The notes beneath the pieces were generated by a model. That model saw nothing but the letters and a program-made list of their open reading frames with translations, was not told the DNA's origin and did not search any database. Shown piece after piece: positions 1 through 4,694 of a stretch of 6,584 nt of DNA; positions within the stretch are counted from its first letter, which is position 1; every line of letters starts with the position of its first letter. The position numbers and the translations under genes are program-made. This DNA is from Candidatus Tariuqbacter arcticus (GTDB taxonomy: Bacteria; Electryoneota; Tariuqbacteria; Tariuqbacterales; Tariuqbacteraceae): the NCBI GenBank assembly GCA_013202315.1, contig JABMRZ010000303.1, positions 1 to 6,584 on the forward strand, given 5' to 3'.

Positions 1-23
1 CTTATTAAAATACAAGGAGAACG

Positions 24-42
24 ATTCCGTACAAGCCGGAAT
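24..42. repeat. Short perfect hairpin, intergenic repeat-like
   Basis: ATTCCG at 24-29 is the exact reverse complement of CGGAAT at 37-42, with a 7-base loop between them. The surrounding words (ATTCCGnACAAGCCGGAATGACG) resemble a palindromic repeat often seen between genes of many environmental bacteria. That resemblance is from memory. The hairpin is seen directly. Confidence 0.4.
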
Positions 43-106
43 GACGAGTTAAGGAAGATGGGAAATTCTTATTAAGCAGGGGTATAACATACCAATTGTT
101 GCATTG

Positions 107-177
107 TGTCAATCTGAGCGAAGAGAAGAATTTAACCTTAGGTCACAATGAGATGCTTCACTGTGTTGAGGGTGACA
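107..177. repeat. Degenerate inverted repeat, MITE-like
   Basis: The arms are 107-133 and 151-177. The left arm and the reverse complement of the right arm agree at 18 of 27 positions, including a perfect outer TGTCA/TGACA. The left arm, with CTGAGCGAAG and GAAGAAT, resembles a dispersed repeat of the form TGTCATTCTGAGCGAAGCGA that is widespread in intergenic DNA. I infer an old, decayed copy. It contains no transposase and is too short to be autonomous. Confidence 0.45.
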
Positions 178-254
178 ATCGGAATCAAATTTGATAATTG
201 TGCAGCTAAAAATCGCTTCAATTGACAAAAAGGCGTTAAAACAATATTCATTCG

Positions 255-283
255 TTGATTTTAATTGAAAATTTTTATATATT
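255..283 (+). promoter_or_regulatory. Possible sigma70-like promoter for the membrane-protein gene
   Basis: TTGATT at 255-260 and TATATT at 278-283 are separated by 17 bases, the usual spacing. The -10 matches TATAAT at five of six positions and the -35 matches TTGACA at four. A start near 290 would give a leader of about 195 bases that includes the 326-363 hairpins. A rival is the perfect TTGACA at 222-227, but its partner TATTCA at 245-250 is weak. AT-rich DNA gives such matches by chance, and FCB promoters can deviate from this consensus. Confidence 0.25.
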
Positions 284-325
284 GAGTTTACAAGTAATTT
301 CTATGGGGCAGGGGAAGACCGCATA

Positions 326-363
326 TTAGTTCCTAAGTGTTTTATATTCAGGAACTAAAACAC
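326..363 (+). promoter_or_regulatory. Two mutually exclusive leader hairpins
   Basis: TTAGTTCCT at 326-334 pairs perfectly with AGGAACTAA at 350-358 (9 bp, 15-base loop). GTGTTTT at 337-343, inside that loop, pairs perfectly with AAAACAC at 357-363 (7 bp). The right arms share 357-358. Trimming the first stem to 328-334/350-356 would formally make a pseudoknot, but no bases are left to cross that stem, so alternative folds are more likely. The structure lies about 120 bases before the ATG at 487. It may be a regulatory leader element. It matches no riboswitch class that I recognise and has no U-tract. Confidence 0.35.
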
Positions 364-486
364 AAAGCATTTATGTCTAAAACTAATTCACCCGGGCTAA
401 ATTAACTTTATTTATCAATAGACGCTACTATGATATTAAACAATTTTCACAAATATTAAAGATTATCATTTATGAGGGAATTATAA

Positions 487-912
487 ATGTATTTCAGTCG
501 GGTAATAGGTTATTGGTGTTTAGCTTATATCTTAGGGATGATATTCGATTTATTAGGCAGTTTTTCCGAGATTTCAACTAATATCAGCTATTTAATTCAT
601 CTTTACGCTTCTCTATTCACCATTATCCTATTCATTTTCTTTTCATATTATTGGACAAAGCAAGCATTTAAGAAGTTACATTATGCAGTAAAAAATGCCG
701 CCTGGACGGTTGGAATCATATGGGTTGTGTTGACAATTGTCAGCGATTTATTATTTTGGCATCACATTTACGGGGTAGAAATCAAGACGCTTCTGAGATT
801 ATATTCACTTGGGGAAGGCAATTTCAGGTTATTGTTATTAGTTGTTCAGATATTTGCACCCCGCATCATTGCCGGGATTAAAGTGAGGATATATCGGAAA
901 GGCAGGATTTGA
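487..912 (+). CDS. Small four-helix inner-membrane protein, function unknown
   Basis: A 141-residue protein of a family I do not recognise. Four hydrophobic stretches fit membrane helices at about residues 6-26, 36-56, 71-91 and 113-131. The basic loop after helix 2 (K58, K62, K63, K69) and the basic tail (K132, R134, R137, K138, R140) put the loop, the tail and the N-terminus in the cytoplasm by the positive-inside rule. Polar residues in or beside the helices include D21, D87, H92-H93 and the Y95-G96 pair. There is no signal peptide cleavage site, catalytic motif or nucleotide-binding site. The start is supported by GAGGGA at 474-479, seven bases before the ATG. The gene looks more AT-rich than the two large genes downstream. 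With 431 bases before the next gene it is probably monocistronic. It is a real gene by RBS and coherent topology; its role is open. Confidence 0.75.
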   Translation: MYFSRVIGYWCLAYILGMIFDLLGSFSEISTNISYLIHLYASLFTIILFIFFSYYWTKQAFKKLHYAVKNAAWTVGIIWVVLTIVSDLLFWHHIYGVEIKTLLRLYSLGEGNFRLLLLVVQIFAPRIIAGIKVRIYRKGRI

Positions 913-1027
913 CCTGTTTTTATCAGTCCGACCGCTTGCAGAATATCAAATTTATGGGTGTTTTGGTTATTTTTAGTAAAAAGGCGGCAGAATCCGGGAA
1001 TTATTTCGATATTTTACCATAAAAAAC

Positions 1028-1054
1028 TTGACTTTTATTAATTTATGTTATACT
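1028..1054 (+). promoter_or_regulatory. Likely sigma70-like promoter with extended -10
   Basis: TTGACT at 1028-1033 and TATACT at 1049-1054 each match the consensus at five of six positions, and TGT directly precedes the -10 (extended -10 TGn). The spacer is 15 bases, shorter than the preferred 17, which the extended -10 could offset. A start near 1061 would give a leader of about 280 bases before the 855-residue gene. It is the best promoter match in the window, but still only a sequence match. Confidence 0.35.
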
Positions 1055-1150
1055 ATAGATTTATATAGCGGAGTGCGTTTAAAAAAGGTGATGTTATTCT
1101 ATACCAAGTGAAGAATCCCTTGTTATTAAATAACTTGTGAAAGTTAGGAG

Positions 1151-1172
1151 ACCCTTCGCTCCCGTTCAGGGT
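1151..1172. repeat. Small GC-richer inverted repeat
   Basis: ACCCT at 1151-1155 pairs with AGGGT at 1168-1172 around a 12-base loop containing TTCGCTCCCG. The wording resembles a common intergenic repeat of the type CCCTTCGCTCCGCTCAGGGT, which is from memory. It is a GC-rich island in otherwise very AT-rich DNA, consistent with a decayed dispersed repeat. Confidence 0.3.
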
Positions 1173-1343
1173 GAAAGCATATGTTGCTATTATTTATACA
1201 CTTATTATATATACTTGATTATCTGGCAACACTCTCACGGCAATGTTGGAAATTCATTAAGAAAACATTTTATGCAAACAGGTCACTGTCAATCTATTTG
1301 ATAATAATAAATTAAAAATAATCAGTAAATAGAGGTAAGTATT

Positions 1344-3911
1344 ATGTATACAAAAAGATGCGCAGCCTTGCTATCAATTTTTGTTAGTCTGTTTTTTGCG
1401 CGGGTTATGGTCGCCCAGCCGCCGACTTTCACCCAGACCAACCTCAGCACCAGTTACAACTATGCCACATACATCCACGCATCGGACATCAATGGAGATG
1501 GGTACACCGATATATTAACTTCATCATACGCGCTGGACAGAATCGACTGGTGGGCTAACAACGGCAGTCAAGTTTTCACTCAAACCACGGTGATGACCGG
1601 TTTCGCCCGTCCCCGCTGCGTTCATGCGGCTGATGTGGACAACGATGGGGATATGGATGTTTTGGCAGCTTCCGAAACCGGCGATATCATCGCCTGGTTT
1701 GAAAACAGCGCCCTGACATTCAGCCAGAACAATATCGCCACCGGCTTTGATGGTGCTATGAGCGTCTACGCGACAGATTTGGATGGTGATGGGGATATGG
1801 ATGTCCTCGGCGCTGCCAACGCTGCCAATGATATTATTTGGTGGGAAAATGTCAATTTGGTCTTCACTCCCCATACAATTGACGCTAATTTCACCGGCGC
1901 ATCTTCTGTATTTGCCGCCGATGTTGAAGGTGATGGTGACATCGATGTCATCGCTTCCGGAAACGGAACCGTCGCCTGGTGGGCTAATGACGGCAGTCAA
2001 AGTTTCGGCACAGCGATTAATATTGTCACCGGATATGGCACTACTTATTCAGTTTATGCTAAAGATATCGACGGAGACGGCGATATCGATGTGCTTAGCT
2101 GCTCCAGTACCGGTAACACCATTAACTGGTATGATAACAATGGCGAGGGCACATTTACTCCGCAAACTGTAGGCGCTTACAGCGGCGCTTGGAGTATTTA
2201 CGCTGCCGATATGGATGTGGATGGCGATGTAGATATTTTGAGCGCCAGCAGGACAGGAAATAACTTCAGCTGGTGGGAGAATAATGGTTCTGAAGTCTTC
2301 ACCGAGCATTCAGTCGCTACGGTTACCGGCGCTATGTGGGTCTACGCTACTGATGTGGATTTGGATGGCGACAATGATTTCATGGGCGCGGCTTTGAATG
2401 GCAATACTGTTGCCTGGTTCGAAAACAGCTATACGCCACTTGCCGGCGGTGTTTCCAAAGATGTGGTGTATGGAGCCTGGGAATTCATTGGCATCCCGGT
2501 TAATGTGGTGGATGGCGATGCCTTAGTGCTTTTCGGCGATGATTTGGGGATGACGCCCGGGCCTCCTTATTGGCGTTTAAGCCGCTGGACTATCATGCAG
2601 GTAGAGGAAAAATATGTGCGCTATGGTGAGCCTGATAATCCTCCGGTAGGAGGTGACCAGGACCCCCCTGATTTCATGCCTGGATATGGATACTGGCTCT
2701 ATCAGGAAGTTGGCAGCCCGGTTACTCTTGATATTGAACCCGCTCAAATTACCGGAGTTGTCAATCAAAGTGTAAGATATCCAATAGTTCTTGAATCTAC
2801 TGCTCCGGAGCGTACTATAGGTCAATATGCTAATCCCTTCAATTATACCTACGACTGGCGGTCAACACATGTTAGTTATACAGGATTAATAGGTGAACAG
2901 ACTTTATATGAAGCTGCACAAGCAGGTGTAATTGAAGGATACGGATATGCCTGGGATGTGGCGAACCAAGAGTATAGGACCGTGAATTTCGACCCTGATT
3001 CGACTGCAAATTATACTCTGGAACCGTGGGAAGGTGTATGGATAGAACACTATATAGGTTCTCAGACAGTAGAAGTGAGGTTCACTCCTGCCAGCATGAT
3101 GGACAATGGACCTCCGTCCAAATCCAGCGGTGAAAGGGATAATGTGGAAAGGTGGTCGGCGCAGTTATCAGTTTCCACGGCAGACAATCAATTCAGCGAC
3201 AGCGACAATATTTTCGGCGCCACTACGGTCTCCAGCGATAAACACGATTATGTTGACGCTAAAGAATTCACCCCCATGGGTTCGCATTTCGTCCAGCTTT
3301 ATTTTGAACATGAAGACTGGGGCGATTTCTCCGGTAAATACACTTACGACTTCCGCTCTACAAATCTGGAAAATGGTCAGAAGACCTGGGAATTCACCGT
3401 CAGAGCCTACAATTTGACTAACCGGGAAATAGAAGTTTCCTGGGCAGGTGTAGATGAAATCCCGGACAGGATGAACCTGGTGGTCGAATCTTTGGATTTT
3501 GAGATGGAAGCGGTGAATATGCGGACTGCGAACAGCTTCAGCTTCATCAGCGGAAGCGAGACGGACGCTGAATACAATTTCCGGGTAACCGCATCGACTT
3601 TGCCGATTATCGGCGGCGAGGGCGGCGCAGCTGCTTCTATTCCGGCGGAATTCGGATTGCTTGAAACCTATCCTAATCCGTTCAATAATGAAATCCGCGT
3701 AGACTTTAGTCTCAACGAGGATGGGAAAGTATCGCTCAAGGTCTTTAACATTCTGGGCTGCGAAATTGCGGACCTTTCGCAAGAAGGGTATATGCCGGTT
3801 GGACAGCATTCGGTGATTTGGAATGCCGCCCAACAGACTTCCGGGGTATATTTTGTTAGAATGGAGAGCGGCGGTAAAGTCGACACCAGGAAAATCGTGC
3901 TGCTGCGATAA
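1344..3911 (+). CDS. Secreted seven-repeat VCBS/FG-GAP propeller protein with T9SS sorting domain
   Basis: An exported 855-residue protein, probably surface-attached or released by type IX secretion; its ligand is unknown. Residues 1-24 form a Sec signal peptide (K4-R5, hydrophobic core 7-19, likely cleavage after V-M-V-A24). Residues about 29-362 hold seven FG-GAP/VCBS repeats, each with a calcium-loop motif DxDxDGxxD starting at residues 48, 97, 145, 193, 241, 289 and 337 (N50 and E195 replace the second Asp in repeats 1 and 4) and an aromatic pair (WW, WF or WY) followed shortly by N. Seven units fit one closed seven-bladed beta-propeller. Residues 377-570 contain two related modules (GAWEFIGIPV at 377-386 with PGYGYWLYQ at 446-454; IGQYANPF at 492-499 with LEPWEGVWIEHY at 559-570), a type often seen in long FCB surface proteins. 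A beta-rich stretch follows to about 771. Residues 772-855 are the T9SS C-terminal domain (YPNPFN 776-781, GVYFVRM, final KIVLLR). The start is supported by AGAGGT seven bases before the ATG. The gene is intact and ends in TAA. No T9SS component gene lies nearby, which is normal for cargo. The family assignment is secure; the biological role is not. Confidence 0.92.
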   Translation: MYTKRCAALLSIFVSLFFARVMVAQPPTFTQTNLSTSYNYATYIHASDINGDGYTDILTSSYALDRIDWWANNGSQVFTQTTVMTGFARPRCVHAADVDNDGDMDVLAASETGDIIAWFENSALTFSQNNIATGFDGAMSVYATDLDGDGDMDVLGAANAANDIIWWENVNLVFTPHTIDANFTGASSVFAADVEGDGDIDVIASGNGTVAWWANDGSQSFGTAINIVTGYGTTYSVYAKDIDGDGDIDVLSCSSTGNTINWYDNNGEGTFTPQTVGAYSGAWSIYAADMDVDGDVDILSASRTGNNFSWWENNGSEVFTEHSVATVTGAMWVYATDVDLDGDNDFMGAALNGNTVAWFENSYTPLAGGVSKDVVYGAWEFIGIPVNVVDGDALVLFGDDLGMTPGPPYWRLSRWTIMQVEEKYVRYGEPDNPPVGGDQDPPDFMPGYGYWLYQEVGSPVTLDIEPAQITGVVNQSVRYPIVLESTAPERTIGQYANPFNYTYDWRSTHVSYTGLIGEQTLYEAAQAGVIEGYGYAWDVANQEYRTVNFDPDSTANYTLEPWEGVWIEHYIGSQTVEVRFTPASMMDNGPPSKSSGERDNVERWSAQLSVSTADNQFSDSDNIFGATTVSSDKHDYVDAKEFTPMGSHFVQLYFEHEDWGDFSGKYTYDFRSTNLENGQKTWEFTVRAYNLTNREIEVSWAGVDEIPDRMNLVVESLDFEMEAVNMRTANSFSFISGSETDAEYNFRVTASTLPIIGGEGGAAASIPAEFGLLETYPNPFNNEIRVDFSLNEDGKVSLKVFNILGCEIADLSQEGYMPVGQHSVIWNAAQQTSGVYFVRMESGGKVDTRKIVLLR

Positions 3912-3991
3912 TCAAGACCACATCTTTTTGGATGCTGAAAGTATTAATATAGGGGCGTTTGAATAAACGCTCCTAATGACAATAGTCTTGA
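3912..3991 (+). terminator. Nested inverted repeats after the propeller gene, possible terminator
   Basis: An 11-bp stem (3950-3960 with 3965-3975, one G-T wobble, loop GAAT) starts 38 bases after the TAA. It sits inside a perfect 7-bp outer repeat, TCAAGAC at 3912-3918 and GTCTTGA at 3985-3991. No U-run follows the inner stem, so this is not a canonical intrinsic terminator. It may block 3' exonucleases, or be a dispersed palindrome of the AGGGGCG...CGCTCCT kind. It separates the propeller gene from the small peptide gene. Confidence 0.4.
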
Positions 3992-4024
3992 ACCAGTTAA
4001 TAATATGAAATGAAATATACAATT

Positions 4025-4029
4025 GGAGA
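4025..4029 (+). promoter_or_regulatory. Ribosome-binding site fixing the small peptide start
   Basis: GGAGA lies six bases before the ATG at 4036. This decides between two overlapping frames: the ATG at 4010, which opens a 70-codon frame through the same DNA, has no Shine-Dalgarno sequence before it. Confidence 0.6.
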
Positions 4030-4035
4030 ACAATT

Positions 4036-4218
4036 ATGTCTCAAAAAAAGAGCGTGTATGAAGAACCCATTCTTTTTGAGATTAGTCTATTGGACGAATC
4101 AGCCAAAGGGTGGTCTGAGCCCGCGCCTCCTGATAGTACAGGCACTGGATCGGAGTCAAGCGGATCTTCTTCAGGTGGATCTACTTCAGGTGATGAACCG
4201 TTTAAGTTTGTCGAGTGA
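4036..4218 (+). CDS. 60-residue Gly/Ser-rich acidic peptide, possible precursor peptide
   Basis: A small protein with two distinct halves. Residues 1-26 are a charged and hydrophobic head (MSQKKSVYEEPILFEISLLD, then ESAKGW). Residues 27-60 are a low-complexity tail: PAPP, then Ser/Gly/Thr at 34-52, then DEPFKFVE. The head resembles the K-K-x-Y-x-x-P-x-x-x-x-I/L start of many short bacterial precursor peptides (RiPP-like leaders). That is a resemblance, not a family match. The tail has no Cys, so lanthionine or thioether crosslinks are excluded; Ser, Thr, Asp and Glu could still serve ester- or amide-forming or dehydrating enzymes. There is no signal peptide or membrane helix. Residues 38-52 are three tandem 5-residue units (GSESS, GSSSG, GSTSG). 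No maturase, protease or exporter gene is in the window. It could instead be a small disordered protein of unrelated role. Its good RBS and position support a real gene. Confidence 0.6.
   Translation: MSQKKSVYEEPILFEISLLDESAKGWSEPAPPDSTGTGSESSGSSSGGSTSGDEPFKFVE
4147..4191 (+). repeat. Three 15-bp tandem units inside the small peptide gene
   Basis: Units at 4147-4161, 4162-4176 and 4177-4191 encode GSESS, GSSSG and GSTSG. Units 2 and 3 differ at one base (T4168 versus A4183). Unit 1 matches unit 2 at 9 of 15 positions. The unit is five whole codons, so gain or loss keeps the frame. This looks like a recent in-frame duplication by slippage. Confidence 0.7.
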
Positions 4219-4318
4219 TTAATCGAGACGATTTCAATACTAATCGTTTCAGATGCTTTAAAATGTTTTTTTATCTGGGATTAAAACCCGGAGAAACGAT
4301 TTCTATAAAGATTAATCG
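4217..4318 (+). promoter_or_regulatory. Competing hairpins directly after the small peptide gene
   Basis: AATCGTTTC at 4242-4250 can pair with two partners: GAGACGATT at 4225-4233 (9 bp, one wobble, 8-base loop) or GAAACGATT at 4293-4301 (9 bp, perfect). In the second fold the enclosed DNA has a 6-bp stem, 4274-4279 with 4287-4292 (two-thirds G-C or G-U, 7-base loop). CAGAT 4250-4254 with ATCTG 4273-4277 is a third option. A T7 run lies at 4266-4272. The block is bounded by identical GATTAATCG copies at 4217-4225 (overlapping the TGA) and 4310-4318. It could be a terminator or attenuator, or a MITE-like insertion. Confidence 0.4.
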
Positions 4319-4383
4319 GAATATTTAGTAAAAAGAGTTATCAGAATCTACTCGCTTGCGGCTGGAGATGTAAGGATAATTAT

Positions 4384-4452
4384 ATGCCTTATTATCTTCC
4401 GTTTTATGGATTTATGCTTAGAATAAAGTGGGCGGGTCATTCTGATATTTAG
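4384..4452 (+). CDS. Doubtful 22-residue micro-ORF
   Basis: The frame runs from ATG at 4384 to TAG at 4450-4452 and encodes an aromatic, hydrophobic start (MPYYLPFYGFML) followed by RIKWAGHSDI. The only support is AAGGA at 4372-4376, seven bases before the ATG. Its stop overlaps the left flank of the large palindrome. At this length such a frame arises often by chance, so it is recorded as a candidate only. Confidence 0.15.
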   Translation: MPYYLPFYGFMLRIKWAGHSDI

Positions 4453-4508
4453 ATACTTGCGAGAATCCGCCGGAAGGCGGATTCTCCATTTCTGTATCTT
4501 TTGATCAG
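4442..4508. repeat. Three-tier 67-base palindrome
   Basis: The core is a perfect 11-bp stem, GAGAATCCGCC at 4461-4471 with GGCGGATTCTC at 4476-4486, and a GGAA loop. Around it AGATAC 4451-4456 pairs with GTATCT 4494-4499, and CTGAT 4442-4446 pairs with ATCAG 4504-4508, the outer two tiers spaced by 4 bases on each side. In all 22 perfect base pairs are nested. No U-run of terminator type follows on the + strand beyond TTT. It fits a cruciform-type intergenic palindrome, a REP-like element or a bidirectional transcription barrier. Confidence 0.6.
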
Positions 4509-4558
4509 CTTGTTGGATTGGTAAAAGGTGTAGCAATCGTTGAATTCAGTTCGTTTTT

Positions 4559-4588
4559 AAAGGGGAACCATCATACGATGGTCTCTTT
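4559..4588. repeat. Hairpin upstream of the acyl-CoA synthetase gene
   Basis: ACCATC at 4567-4572 pairs perfectly with GATGGT at 4577-4582 around ATAC. AAAG 4559-4562 with CTTT 4585-4588 extends it across a small internal loop. It may be an upstream regulatory or terminator remnant; no U-tract follows. Confidence 0.35.
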
Positions 4589-4667
4589 CGCGAACCCTCT
4601 CACAACTTAGAATGAAAATGCCGAGCTCGCGGACTCGCGTTCCGGTTATTTTTAGGTTAAATTGAGT

Positions 4668-4673
4668 TATAAT
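4668..4673 (+). promoter_or_regulatory. Possible -10 box of the acyl-CoA synthetase gene
   Basis: A perfect TATAAT lies 21 bases before the ATG at 4695. No good -35 is seen at 16-18 bases upstream (the positions read GTTATT or similar), and the TGn extension is absent. A start near 4680 would leave a very short leader that barely includes the ribosome-binding site (AGAGGT, 4681-4686). Confidence 0.25.
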
Positions 4674-4694
4674 AATTAATAGAGGTCAAAGCTG

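Larger units (their letters stand above)
1..486. other. Gene-free AT-rich leader region
   Basis: No convincing coding region is seen on either strand. The first 180 bases contain two inverted repeats that look like worn copies of dispersed intergenic repeats (24-42 and 107-177, listed separately). From about 220 on the DNA is AT-rich and carries promoter-like hexamers. At 326-363 there are overlapping hairpins. A CCCGGG palindrome lies at 391-396. The ribosome-binding site of the next gene is at 474-479. An 8-codon ATG...TAG frame at 303-329 has no Shine-Dalgarno sequence and is not called. Confidence 0.6.
913..1343. other. Intergenic region of 431 bases
   Basis: No gene is seen. It contains a promoter-like element (1028-1054), a small repeat-like hairpin (1151-1172) and two weak 5-bp inverted repeats (1122-1134, and 1227-1231 with 1244-1248). 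The ribosome-binding site of the next gene (AGAGGT, 1331-1336) closes it. No convincing terminator with a U-tract follows the membrane-protein gene. Confidence 0.6.
4219..4694. other. Intergenic region of 476 bases rich in inverted repeats
   Basis: No secure gene is seen. From left to right it holds the competing hairpins (to 4318), a doubtful 22-codon ORF (4384-4452), a large nested palindrome (4442-4508), a smaller hairpin (4567-4582), an 8-base TTCGCGAA palindrome (4587-4594), a GC-rich patch with CGAGCTCG (4622-4629) and two CTCGCG copies (4626-4631, 4634-4639), and finally a TATAAT at 4668-4673 before the synthetase gene. Confidence 0.6.

Noticed and set aside
303..329. 8-codon leader peptide (MGQGKTAY)
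   Set aside because: No Shine-Dalgarno sequence precedes the ATG and there is no run of regulatory codons.
326..363. True H-type pseudoknot or preQ1-like riboswitch
   Set aside because: With both stems formed there are no bases left to cross the first stem, and the preQ1 consensus is not present. Alternative hairpins explain the pairing better.
1524..2000. 158-codon open frame on the - strand inside the propeller gene
   Set aside because: It is a shadow of the Asp/Gly-rich repeats, whose GAT/GGC codons read as ATC/GCC on the other strand and lack stops. It has no known motif, and the + strand protein is unmistakable.
3168..3833. 221-codon open frame on the - strand inside the end of the propeller gene
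   Set aside because: Long, but it lies wholly over the T9SS domain and preceding region. Its product is compositionally odd, and no domain is recognised.
3950..3975. Canonical intrinsic terminator after the propeller gene
   Set aside because: The stem is good but the following bases (ATGACAATAG) contain no U-tract, so only a possible terminator is listed.
4010..4222. 70-codon frame overlapping the small peptide gene in another frame
   Set aside because: No ribosome-binding site precedes its ATG, while the frame starting at 4036 has GGAGA at the right distance and a coherent two-part peptide.
4225..4301. CRISPR-like repeats (GAGACGATTTC and GAAACGATTTC)
   Set aside because: Only two short near-identical copies, parts of competing hairpins, with no regular spacer series and no cas genes.
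4348..4536. 62-codon frame on the - strand across the intergenic palindrome
   Set aside because: It runs through the three-tier palindrome, encodes a basic low-information sequence and lacks a recognisable domain.
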